In this document: positions 1-6,905 of the stretch, in pieces
Numbering within the stretch: position 1 is the first letter of the stretch
Layout of the letters: every line of letters begins with the position of its first letter
From: Acetatifactor sp.
GTDB lineage: Bacteria; Bacillota; Clostridia; Lachnospirales; Lachnospiraceae
Reading direction: 5' to 3'
DNA: 64,000 bases
Assembly: GCA_022511425.1 (NCBI GenBank)
Contig: JAFLRO010000004.1
Location: 1-64,000 of the forward strand
Translations under genes and position numbers: made by a program
Notes under the pieces: generated by a model
Told to the model about the DNA's origin: nothing
Databases searched by the model: none
The model's input: the letters and a program-made list of their open reading frames with translations, nothing else

Positions 1-2
1 AA

Positions 3-902
3 ACACCCATTTATAACAAATTCGGCAGTGTTTTCGGTACTGTTGGCATAGGACATGATATTACTACGATCAGCAACTTGGGTATTGAACTGACAATTAT
101 TGTCGACAACATTCCGTTCCCGATGATAGTTTTGTCGGAGGACGGGAAAGTAGTTCGAACAAATGCGGCATTCGATGAATTAGCCAAGATGACTGATAAG
201 GAAAACTTCAACTACAAAGAATGGAAAGAAAATGTTCTGAAACCCAGCGGCGAGCCGCATATTGACGATAAAAAACACTATGCTGTGCAGGAATACACAA
301 TGGATAGAGACGGCAGCGAGTTTACATATATAGTTACAGAACAGGAAATAAGGGATTATTTTGATACGGTGACGGGTTATTTCTGCCTTTTCCGAGATAT
401 GACAAATCAGCGCAATTATGAAAAGCGTATTATTGAGGCGGCTACTACGGACAGCCTTACGGGTATATTCAACAGAAGATATTTCTATGATTATGTAAGT
501 GAGCATGCCAAAAATCCGATGACGCTTCTGTATATGGATTTAGATTATTTTAAGGAAATAAACGATAAATATGGTCATGACACGGGCGATTATGTGCTGA
601 AAAAAACGGCGCATATTTTGAGGGACAGTCAGGATGACAGCGTAACGGCAAGGCTTGGCGGCGATGAGTTTGCCATGATAATTAATAAAATGCTCTCGCA
701 GGATGAATTGGCAGAGCTTTGCACACGATTGGAGAAAACTATAGAAGAAACATTTGCAGCGGAGGGACTGAAGCTTTCGCTCAGCGTGGGCACAGCTGTG
801 ACAGATGGCAGTATATCGGATGTTGATGCCTTCATAAAGGATAGTGACAGCAAGATGTACGAGTCTAAACAGCGGCATCACAGCAAGCTTAAGGGCGAGT
901 AA
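3..902 (+). CDS. PAS-GGDEF diguanylate cyclase, 5' end outside the window
   Basis: The frame is open from base 3 to the TAA at 900-902 with no convincing start, so the gene begins upstream. A TTG at 78 is unlikely to be the start because the residues just before it (VGIGHDIT) read like the end of a first PAS domain. A second PAS-like domain (nt ~90-420) is followed by a full GGDEF domain (nt ~435-890) with the loop DLDYFKEINDKYGHDTGD and the signature LGGDEF near nt 655. The RxxD inhibitory site is missing (QDDS stands there), so product feedback is not expected. Predicted reaction: two GTP to cyclic di-GMP. Membrane or sensory parts, if any, lie outside the window. Confidence 0.9.
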   Translation, partial: TPIYNKFGSVFGTVGIGHDITTISNLGIELTIIVDNIPFPMIVLSEDGKVVRTNAAFDELAKMTDKENFNYKEWKENVLKPSGEPHIDDKKHYAVQEYTMDRDGSEFTYIVTEQEIRDYFDTVTGYFCLFRDMTNQRNYEKRIIEAATTDSLTGIFNRRYFYDYVSEHAKNPMTLLYMDLDYFKEINDKYGHDTGDYVLKKTAHILRDSQDDSVTARLGGDEFAMIINKMLSQDELAELCTRLEKTIEETFAAEGLKLSLSVGTAVTDGSISDVDAFIKDSDSKMYESKQRHHSKLKGE

Positions 903-1332
903 TAAAATGAAATGATATGATTCCAGATAAATGAACATACCTGTTTCTATCATACAAGATAAATATTATCAAGGTAGTGGGGCTATTAGGTTATATAAAA
1001 CAGCCATAGACATAAAATGATGAATACTTTCGCTTGTAGTCAGACAGGAAAAAATACAGGTGTAATACACAGAGCCGTCATAATCGACGGCTCTTTCTAC
1101 CGCAGTTCTAATGAGGCCCCTGCAGCTATCCACATCAATCCACATCCGCATATTGCTCTCAAGGTACAGGAGGGCATATTCTAATGGTTCATTAATCAAT
1201 CAATCCTAATTTGAGAAGAATCTACGCAGCAATGTGTGAAGGGAAATTTGAAGATAACTATCGGACATTAGTGAATTATAGTGACTAATAAAAGAATTCT
1301 TTTTAGATTTCTGACTTTTTATGGAAAAAAAG
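903..1332. other. Intergenic stretch without a clear gene
   Basis: The only structure seen is a hairpin at 1071-1094. A 76-codon minus-strand frame (969-1199) exists but shows no recognisable domain and only a weak AGGA upstream; it reads through the hairpin. It is left unannotated as a gene. Confidence 0.5.
1071..1098 (+). terminator. Hairpin, possible terminator
   Basis: A perfect 9-bp stem AGAGCCGTC/GACGGCTCT with a 6-nt loop is followed by TTTCT. It lies about 170 bp after the first gene, so it may end that transcript; the T-run is short. Confidence 0.5.
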
Positions 1333-1360
1333 TTGTTTTCTTTGATGACTTTGATATAAT
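1333..1360 (+). promoter_or_regulatory. Promoter of the GGDEF-EAL gene
   Basis: TTGTTT (1333-1338), 16-bp spacer, TATAAT (1355-1360). The leader to the start codon is about 95 nt. I looked for a cyclic di-GMP riboswitch there and did not find one. Confidence 0.6.
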
Positions 1361-1463
1361 ATATGTGGAAACACTCTGGCAACAAAAATAAGTAATCAAA
1401 AATCAATGTGTGTATAAAATGTAAATCTGATATAGGCAAACAACTATATTCGGAGGGATACAT

Positions 1464-3152
1464 ATGAATCCAACCAGGTATCTTACAGCTCTTGAAAACT
1501 TTATCCTTAAATTACAGCAGCTTCCTGGCGCTGATCCTGAGCAAATTTCCGAAGCTATGGCAGAGCTTTGCATTATCCTGAGATTTGGAAAAGTCGAAGT
1601 TATCACATACGAAAATCAGGCTGCCGAACGTCTTGGATCATTTGCAGCAAACTGCTTTTACGACAGCGGAAAAGCCTGTAAAAGCGCTTGTATAAGCAAG
1701 CGTATTACTGCCATAGATGAAAAGATTGCACTCTATAATATCCACTCTATAGAAGGAGAAGCGGAGTGGACGGAAGAAGAGAGAAACAGGGTCAATATAT
1801 TTATTGCTATATTGAGTATGTTCAACGAAAAATCCAGGCTTGCTAAGTTAGCGCATCATATTACATATTACGACAGTGATTTGGGTATGTATAATCTCAA
1901 ACAGTTTATGAAGTGTGCCGGGGGACTGTGCCATTCCAGGCGAATAGACCAATTCACTGTTGTACGCTTTAACCTGAAACGTTTTTCAGCAGTAAATCAG
2001 TTTATTGGTCGTGAAAACGGAACGCTGGTAATGAAAAAGCTTATCGGCCTGATTGATGACCTTCTCGACGACGAAAATGAGTTGATATGCAGAATAGGCG
2101 GAGACAACTTCTTGACGCTTGTAAAGAGTGACAAACTTCAACCTATTCTTGACATACTTAGCGGTACAAGCATTATTTACGATGAACCCCATAATGAACG
2201 TATATTTATTACTGCAACTGTCGGTGTATTTATCATCAAGGATATTGGCAGTGTTAATCTTCCAACAGATATAATGGATCGTGTCAGCCTGGCTGCCCAC
2301 ATTGCAAAAGAGTCTTCCGATACAGATGTTGTGTATTTCGATGACGATCTTCTTGCAAGAATTAAACATAATGATGATATTTCCGTAAACTTTCAGAAAG
2401 CTCTTGAAGAAAGGGAATTTCTCGTGTACTATCAGCCCAAGGTAGCTATCAATGGTAGACATATCGCGGGCGCAGAGGCTCTGTGCCGCTGGATACATAA
2501 CGGTCAGATGATATCGCCCGGAGAATTTATTCCTGTTCTTGAACAAGGACGTGATATATGCAAACTCGATTTCTATATGCTCGATACTGTATGCAAGGAT
2601 ATCAGAAGATGGCTCGACAATGGTATGAATGTTGTGCGCATATCGGTCAATCTTTCTCGTCGCCATCTTTCGGATACAGATCTTCTGGAGCATATTATTG
2701 AGATCATTGATAGGAACAATGTTCCGCATAAATACATAGAAATAGAGCTTACCGAGACAACTACCGATGTCGAGTTCAGAGACCTGAAACGTATTATCGG
2801 AGGTCTCCAGCAAGCAGGTATTTCCACTTCTGTGGACGACTTCGGTATCGGTTACTCTTCCCTTAATCTCATTAAGGAGATACCTTGGAACGTTTTAAAG
2901 CTGGATAGGAGCCTTTTGCCTGCTAAAGGCGATGAAAATCCCGTTCAAAAGGACGTAATGTTTAAATATATTGTCGCCATGACTCAGGAAATGGGACTCG
3001 AATGTATTTCCGAAGGCGTTGAAACAAAAGAACAGGTTCAGCTCCTTGAAGATAATAAATGTAATCTCGCCCAGGGATTCTATTTCGATAAGCCTCTTCC
3101 TGTGGAAGAATTCGAAACAAGACTCGATGAAAATTATTTTTATGACCGATGA
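1464..3152 (+). CDS. GGDEF-EAL protein, predicted cyclic di-GMP phosphodiesterase
   Basis: 562 aa, ATG preceded by CGGAGGGATACAT. Residues ~1-130 form an uncharacterised sensory N terminus without membrane segments. A GGDEF domain (~140-300) is degenerate: RIGGDNF replaces GGDEF, so cyclase activity is unlikely though GTP binding is possible. The EAL domain (~310-555) keeps the expected catalytic set: EAL in GAEALCRW (~337), N in SVNLSRR, E in ELTET, the DDFGIGYSSL loop, K in LKLD, E in SEGVET and Q in AQGFYFDKPL. The protein should therefore hydrolyse cyclic di-GMP to pGpG, opposing the cyclase upstream. It has its own promoter and is followed by a hairpin. Confidence in phosphodiesterase activity is high; what the N terminus senses is unknown. 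Confidence 0.9.
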   Translation: MNPTRYLTALENFILKLQQLPGADPEQISEAMAELCIILRFGKVEVITYENQAAERLGSFAANCFYDSGKACKSACISKRITAIDEKIALYNIHSIEGEAEWTEEERNRVNIFIAILSMFNEKSRLAKLAHHITYYDSDLGMYNLKQFMKCAGGLCHSRRIDQFTVVRFNLKRFSAVNQFIGRENGTLVMKKLIGLIDDLLDDENELICRIGGDNFLTLVKSDKLQPILDILSGTSIIYDEPHNERIFITATVGVFIIKDIGSVNLPTDIMDRVSLAAHIAKESSDTDVVYFDDDLLARIKHNDDISVNFQKALEEREFLVYYQPKVAINGRHIAGAEALCRWIHNGQMISPGEFIPVLEQGRDICKLDFYMLDTVCKDIRRWLDNGMNVVRISVNLSRRHLSDTDLLEHIIEIIDRNNVPHKYIEIELTETTTDVEFRDLKRIIGGLQQAGISTSVDDFGIGYSSLNLIKEIPWNVLKLDRSLLPAKGDENPVQKDVMFKYIVAMTQEMGLECISEGVETKEQVQLLEDNKCNLAQGFYFDKPLPVEEFETRLDENYFYDR

Positions 3153-3153
3153 T

Positions 3154-3179
3154 CAGGCTGCCCTATCCATGGCAGCCTG
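3154..3179 (+). terminator. Hairpin directly after the EAL gene
   Basis: Perfect 9-bp stem CAGGCTGCC/GGCAGCCTG with an 8-nt loop, starting 2 bp after the stop codon. Only a weak T tract (AAATTGTTTG) follows. Confidence 0.6.
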
Positions 3180-3199
3180 AAATTGTTTGTAGGTGCTTT

Positions 3200-3343
3200 T
3201 TTAATTGGCAGGGTAGAGAGTTTTATATAAAGCTCGGCTATGAGGAGGTGGGACAATACTCAAGTCCCCAAGATGGATTCTCGGATCTTTTTTTCAAAAA
3301 GGATCAGTCAGGATTTGCTGAGTCTGCTAGAACAAAGCTGTGA
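3200..3343 (+). pseudogene. C-terminal remnant of a GNAT acetyltransferase
   Basis: The frame ending at 3343 contains REFYIKLGYEEVGQYSSP and DGFSDLFFKKD. This pattern (FYxKLGYEEVG, then a hydrophobic strand) is the last part of many GNAT N-acetyltransferases. The acetyl-CoA binding motif and everything before it are missing, and no ribosome site precedes a sensible start. It is therefore a leftover, not a working gene. The enzyme's substrate cannot be inferred. Confidence 0.6.
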
Positions 3344-3353
3344 GACGGTTCCC

Positions 3354-3801
3354 TCACGCATCATCAATGGAAAATGGGCTTTCTACTCCATTTTTAGCTA
3401 GAAATAAATTAATTTCAGTCACATTCTTACATTTCTGATTGATACATACGATAATCCCAGCATCTGCAGGAATTTTTGGATGAAGTTCAGAACATTCAGC
3501 CAAGGAAAGTGCTTTTTGGGTTTCTTTAAGGTTCATGTGTGCTCCAATACAAAAAGCAGCAAGTTTGTATTTTGTTGGATTTCTTCTGCCATCACAGATA
3601 GGATATACATAATTTTACTAAAATAGATTTCTGTATTATTGTCGAGGACGTAACATCTGGATGTTGGGAGAAATAGTTATCCAAAAAATCTTTCAATGAA
3701 GTAAATGTTTTTTCATTTTTTCTCTCATTTAAAAAGGCCTGATATGATTTATGGCCTTGAGATATATTTTCTAACTCTTCAAATAAAATGGTGGTACGTA
3801 T
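3354..3801 (-). pseudogene. Frameshifted, truncated HTH-type regulator remnant
   Basis: Two minus-strand frames join into one protein when a single shift near 3609-3622 is allowed. The upstream part runs from about 3801 (WIRTTILFEELENIS, then NERKNEKTFTSLKDFLDNYF). The downstream part starts at NYVYPICDGRRNPTKYKLAA and runs through HMNLKETQKALSLAECSE to the stop at 3354. The pattern of a short helical N part, a tyrosine-rich turn, GRRNPTKYKL, then ETQKALSLA resembles small XRE-like DNA-binding proteins of Lachnospiraceae; that is inference. The N terminus is lost: the reading frame abuts the target duplication and left end of the transposable element at 3793-3803. The pseudogene lies just downstream of, and in the same orientation as, the amidohydrolase gene. 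Confidence 0.6.
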
Positions 3802-3802
3802 C
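3793..3802. repeat. Left target-site duplication
   Basis: GGTACGTATC, identical to 4728-4737 and directly abutting the left inverted repeat. Confidence 0.8.
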
Positions 3803-4077
3803 CAATGTCATTGAGTTTACACGCAATTTATTAAGTTAAGGCAAAAACAATACTAAACCGTTACGTTACGAGAGAGTCATGGGAATCGCAGACAATTTGC
3901 CCTTATGGCCTCATTTTACGTTCTCTTGTTCATTTAGTTAACACATTAAAAATGTACCGTTCCAAAAACATCCTCAGAATATCACTCGACCCTTGATTTT
4001 TGAAAGTTCTGGTAGTATATAAAAGATGGGATAAACAGGGAATGGCAGAAATTCCAGCAAAAAAAAATTTTGCATAA

Positions 4078-4575
4078 GCTGCAACTTTTCAGAAAGTTTT
4101 GTGCTCTATATGTTTGGCAGGTGGTGAAACAGAAGGTGAAGCTTTAGGGCATGCATGGGTGGAAGCTACCTGCATTGAACTAAAAACTTGTAGTATATGT
4201 GAGGAAATAGAGGGAGAGGCTTTAGGGCATACCTTTACGGAAGCCAATTACCAACAACCTGCAACCTGTACGGTTTGCGGAGGAACAGAAGGGAAACCGA
4301 TACAGCCCAATTTTGAAAAGAATGGTTTTTCTTATGTGCCGGCAGAATTGGGTGTTGCCTATCCATATGAAACCCAATGCTATGTAAATCCCAACTATAC
4401 AACTGTGGGCAGTGTCACTTTTTCCGATTATAAGGTATTTACATCAGATGATACTCACGAAGCTTTAGATGGCTATGAATGGAGAGCAGTTACCATAACA
4501 TTCACATTTGATGATGACAACGTTTGGAAATATGGCTACACTTGGAGTTTTTATAGTTATGACTATTTTGGGTAA
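4078..4575 (+). pseudogene. Truncated Cys-rich repeat protein fragment inside the element
   Basis: The frame opens after a TAA at 4075-4077 and has no ATG; the only early start is a TTG at 4099 without a ribosome site. It encodes about 160 aa. The first 75 residues contain repeats of the type CSIC..EGEALGH.W.EATC and CTVCGGTEGKP, with paired CxxC motifs that look like small zinc ribbons or disulfide knuckles. Such GEALGH/TCTVCG repeats are familiar from large surface proteins of Lachnospiraceae. The remainder (YVPAELGVAYPYET...) is a beta-rich region of unknown function, ending in YDYFG. It looks like the 3' part of a larger surface-protein gene picked up as cargo. No signal peptide remains. 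Confidence 0.6.
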
Positions 4576-4642
4576 CGGAAACGCTGTTTCTTTCCGTATG
4601 GAATAATTTTAAAATTTAAATAAATTATTACGACCGCAAAAA

Positions 4643-4685
4643 AATTCCCGTCTATTTTTGGCAAATAAACGGGAATTCTTTTTTC
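4643..4685 (+). terminator. Strong intrinsic terminator inside the element
   Basis: 15-bp stem AATTCCCGTCTATTT/AAATAAACGGGAATT (one imperfect pair) with a 5-nt loop, followed by CTTTTTTC. It would stop transcription leaving the element to the right. Confidence 0.85.
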
Positions 4686-4727
4686 AAATCTTAACTTAAC
4701 AAATCGAACCTAAACTTAATGACATTG

Positions 4728-4737
4728 GGTACGTATC
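4728..4737. repeat. Right target-site duplication
   Basis: GGTACGTATC, identical to 3793-3802 and directly abutting the right inverted repeat. Confidence 0.8.
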
Positions 4738-4762
4738 AACGGCGACAATCGGTCCGCTTTCC

Positions 4763-5923
4763 TTATGCCTCTACTTTTACTCCATTGATATAGACAGCTT
4801 TTACTTCTGTCTCCACCCAGAAAGGACAGCCATCAGTGATAACAAGATCGGCGTCCTTGCCAATCTCCAGAGATCCAACGCGATCCGCAATGCCCAGATG
4901 ACGGGCAGGATTTATGGTGATAGCAGCCAGAGCGGCCTCCTCCGTCATGCCGGCCTTTTTTGCCATGCCGGCACACAGCGGCAGATGCTGGATGGGAATC
5001 ACGGGAGCATCCGTGATGATGGAAACTTGACAGCCTGCCGAAGCCAAAATGCCGGGCGTTTCCCAGTTCTTGTACTGCAGTTCGTACTTGGTGGCGGTTC
5101 CCAGGATGGGACCCACAGCAAGCGGAACATTTTCTTTCAACAGCTCATCGGCGATCAGATGTCCTTCTGTCACATGTTCCAAGGTGATATCCAGTTCAAA
5201 TTCCCTCGCAATGCGAAGCGCAGTAAATAAATCATTGGCCTGATGCGCATGGGCTTTCAGCGGAATCTCGCGATTTAATACCGGTAGCAGTGCCTCCAGT
5301 TTCATGTCGAAAGCGGGTGCTTTGGTATAGTCATCGCCGGCGGCTTCCTTCTTTTGTTGATAGGCTTTTGCTTTAAAAAGCATCTCCCTAATCAGGGCAG
5401 CGTTGGTCATGCGGCTGGAAATGCCATGGTCTTTATAACATCGTTTGGGATTTTCGCCGAAAGCGCATTTCATCGCGACGGGAGCTTTGACGATCATGTC
5501 GTCCACGCGCTTACCAACGGTTTTCATGGCGATAAAAGTGCCTCCGATGGGGTTGGAACTGCCGGGACCTGTGCCGATGCAGGTTACGCCCGCCAGTGCC
5601 GCTTCTTTCAGAGATCTGTCCATGGGATTGATACCGTCCTGTGCCCGCAGCTGAGGTGTAACGGGATCATTGTATTCATTATAATCCTTGCCCTCATAGC
5701 CGATGGCGGTTCCGTCCAGACCAACATGACAGTGAGCGTCCACAAAGCCAGGATAAATCTGCAGACCGGTTGCATCCAAAGTGTTGCATCCGTTCAGAAC
5801 TGCAAGATCAGTGCCGATTCCTTTGATCTTTCCGCCATCGATCAAGATGTCGGCCTGGAAAGTCTTCATTTTTGCATCCTGTCCCACAGCAGTATGTAAA
5901 GTACCATTTTTTATGTATAACAT
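4763..5923 (-). CDS. Amidohydrolase family protein (imidazolonepropionase-like)
   Basis: 386 aa, ATG at 5923 preceded by TAGGAGGTG. It has the amidohydrolase layout: a small N-terminal beta domain (~1-55), the first metal motif DAHCHVG (~62-68), a TIM-barrel body with MKCAFGENP, KAHAHQ and EHVTEGH supplying further metal ligands, and SIITDAP giving the last aspartate. The C terminus (GKDADLVI) closes the second half of the beta domain. Length and motifs match cytosolic imidazolonepropionase-like hydrolases that cleave cyclic or linear amide bonds; the substrate is unknown. It is transcribed divergently from hypB across 225 bp that hold both promoters and an inverted repeat. Its 3' side meets the transposable element 26 bp after the stop. 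Confidence 0.85.
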   Translation of the reverse strand: MLYIKNGTLHTAVGQDAKMKTFQADILIDGGKIKGIGTDLAVLNGCNTLDATGLQIYPGFVDAHCHVGLDGTAIGYEGKDYNEYNDPVTPQLRAQDGINPMDRSLKEAALAGVTCIGTGPGSSNPIGGTFIAMKTVGKRVDDMIVKAPVAMKCAFGENPKRCYKDHGISSRMTNAALIREMLFKAKAYQQKKEAAGDDYTKAPAFDMKLEALLPVLNREIPLKAHAHQANDLFTALRIAREFELDITLEHVTEGHLIADELLKENVPLAVGPILGTATKYELQYKNWETPGILASAGCQVSIITDAPVIPIQHLPLCAGMAKKAGMTEEAALAAITINPARHLGIADRVGSLEIGKDADLVITDGCPFWVETEVKAVYINGVKVEA

Positions 5924-5946
5924 GCGATAGTCACCTCCTATAAAAT

Positions 5947-5986
5947 AATGTACTACAAACGATATTTTATGACAAGCATTGTCATA
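5947..5986 (-). promoter_or_regulatory. Amidohydrolase promoter with overlapping operator
   Basis: On the minus strand TTGTCA (5975-5970), 17 bp, TACATT (5952-5947). The -35 box is half of a 7-bp inverted repeat TATGACA/TGTCATA (5968-5974 and 5980-5986, 5-bp spacer), a likely operator. Confidence 0.55.
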
Positions 5987-6078
5987 GAATGAGAAATAAA
6001 AAACATAATATTTATCAAAAAAGGATTCGGATAATCCGTTTGATTGGCTCCTATATCTGCCAATTCATGCGACACAGA

Positions 6079-6107
6079 TTGACAAAATCCAGCAGGATTA
6101 TTATACT
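6079..6107 (+). promoter_or_regulatory. Promoter of the hypB operon
   Basis: TTGACA (6079-6084), 17-bp spacer, TATACT (6102-6107), about 40 bp before the hypB start. Confidence 0.75.
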
Positions 6108-6148
6108 GAAAATTACAAGCACGACCATAAAAATGGAGGCATAAAAGC

Positions 6149-6817
6149 ATGGGAGAATTTCGTGTATTGGAGATCAAACAAAGCGTTTTTGCGGACAATG
6201 ATCGCCGTGCGGATGAAGTCAGAAGCGAGCTGAAGGCAAAAAAAGTTTTTCTGCTGAATCTGATGTCTTCTCCGGGTTCCGGAAAGACCACAACACTGAC
6301 CAGAACGATTGAGCATTTGAAAGAAGAATTTCGTATCGGTGTTATGGAAGCAGACATTGATTCGGACGTGGATGCACAGACGATTTCTTCATTGGGTGTA
6401 AAAGCAATTCAGCTTCATACCGGGGGCATGTGCCATCTGGATGCGGATATGACAGCTCAAGGACTTGCGGGACTGGAAACGGGTGATGTGGATCTGGCAA
6501 TTCTCGAAAATGTGGGGAATCTGGTCTGCCCGGCGGAGTTTGATACGGGAGCGGTCAAAAATGCAATGATCCTAAGCGTTCCGGAGGGGGATGACAAACC
6601 GCTGAAATACCCGTTGATGTTTTCTATCTGCGATGTGGTTTTGATCAACAAGATCGATGTACTTCCGTATTTTGATTTTGATATGGATAAATGCAGAGAA
6701 GGTATCCTGATGAGAAATCCCAATGCAAAAATCATTCCGATTTGTGCCCGTACAGGGGAGGGAATCGAGGAATGGATCAACTGGCTTCGCGATGAAGTCA
6801 CCAAATGGAAAGAATGA
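6149..6817 (+). CDS. hypB: HypB nickel-incorporation GTPase
   Basis: 222 aa, ATG preceded by ATGGAGGCATAAAAGC. HypB is a SIMIBI-class GTPase that delivers Ni2+ to the large subunit of [NiFe]-hydrogenases together with HypA. The expected motifs are present: P-loop SSPGSGKTT (~45), the metal-binding HTGGMCHLDADM (~95), the switch region ENVGNLVCPAEFDTG (~120) and the base-specificity INKIDVLPY (~170). The N-terminal Cys or His-rich extension of some HypB proteins is absent. It heads a run with a Fe-S flavoprotein and hypA. No hydrogenase, urease or other nickel enzyme lies in the window, so the client is unknown. Confidence 0.95.
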   Translation: MGEFRVLEIKQSVFADNDRRADEVRSELKAKKVFLLNLMSSPGSGKTTTLTRTIEHLKEEFRIGVMEADIDSDVDAQTISSLGVKAIQLHTGGMCHLDADMTAQGLAGLETGDVDLAILENVGNLVCPAEFDTGAVKNAMILSVPEGDDKPLKYPLMFSICDVVLINKIDVLPYFDFDMDKCREGILMRNPNAKIIPICARTGEGIEEWINWLRDEVTKWKE

Positions 6818-6905
6818 AGAGAAATAAAGGTAAAAGAGATACTGCGAATTAGAAGGATTATCAGCTTGCGATGTAAGGGAAGGAAAATAAAAAGGAGGAA
6901 ATCCC

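Larger units (their letters stand above)
3803..4727. mobile_element. Non-autonomous (MITE-like) transposable element carrying a gene fragment
   Basis: The two ends form inverted repeats of 38 bp (3803-3840 and 4690-4727), matching at 31 of 38 positions; both begin CAATGTCATT and both finish TTGTTAAGTTAAG-like. Outside both ends is the identical 10-bp direct repeat GGTACGTATC (3793-3802 and 4728-4737), a target-site duplication. The 925-bp interior holds no transposase, only a Cys-rich protein fragment (4078-4575) and a strong terminator. The element would need a transposase in trans. A 9-12 bp duplication fits IS4-like families, but the family assignment is inference. The near-palindromic target may be the preferred site. 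Confidence 0.8.

Noticed and set aside
969-1199. 76-codon minus-strand frame
   Set aside because: No domain, weak ribosome site and it reads through a hairpin; not supportable as a gene.
1361-1463. Possible cyclic di-GMP riboswitch in the EAL gene leader (GGCAAAC seen)
   Set aside because: Only the heptamer GGCAAAC is present; the paired stems and the GGGACGCAAAGCC-type half of the motif are missing and the leader is too short.
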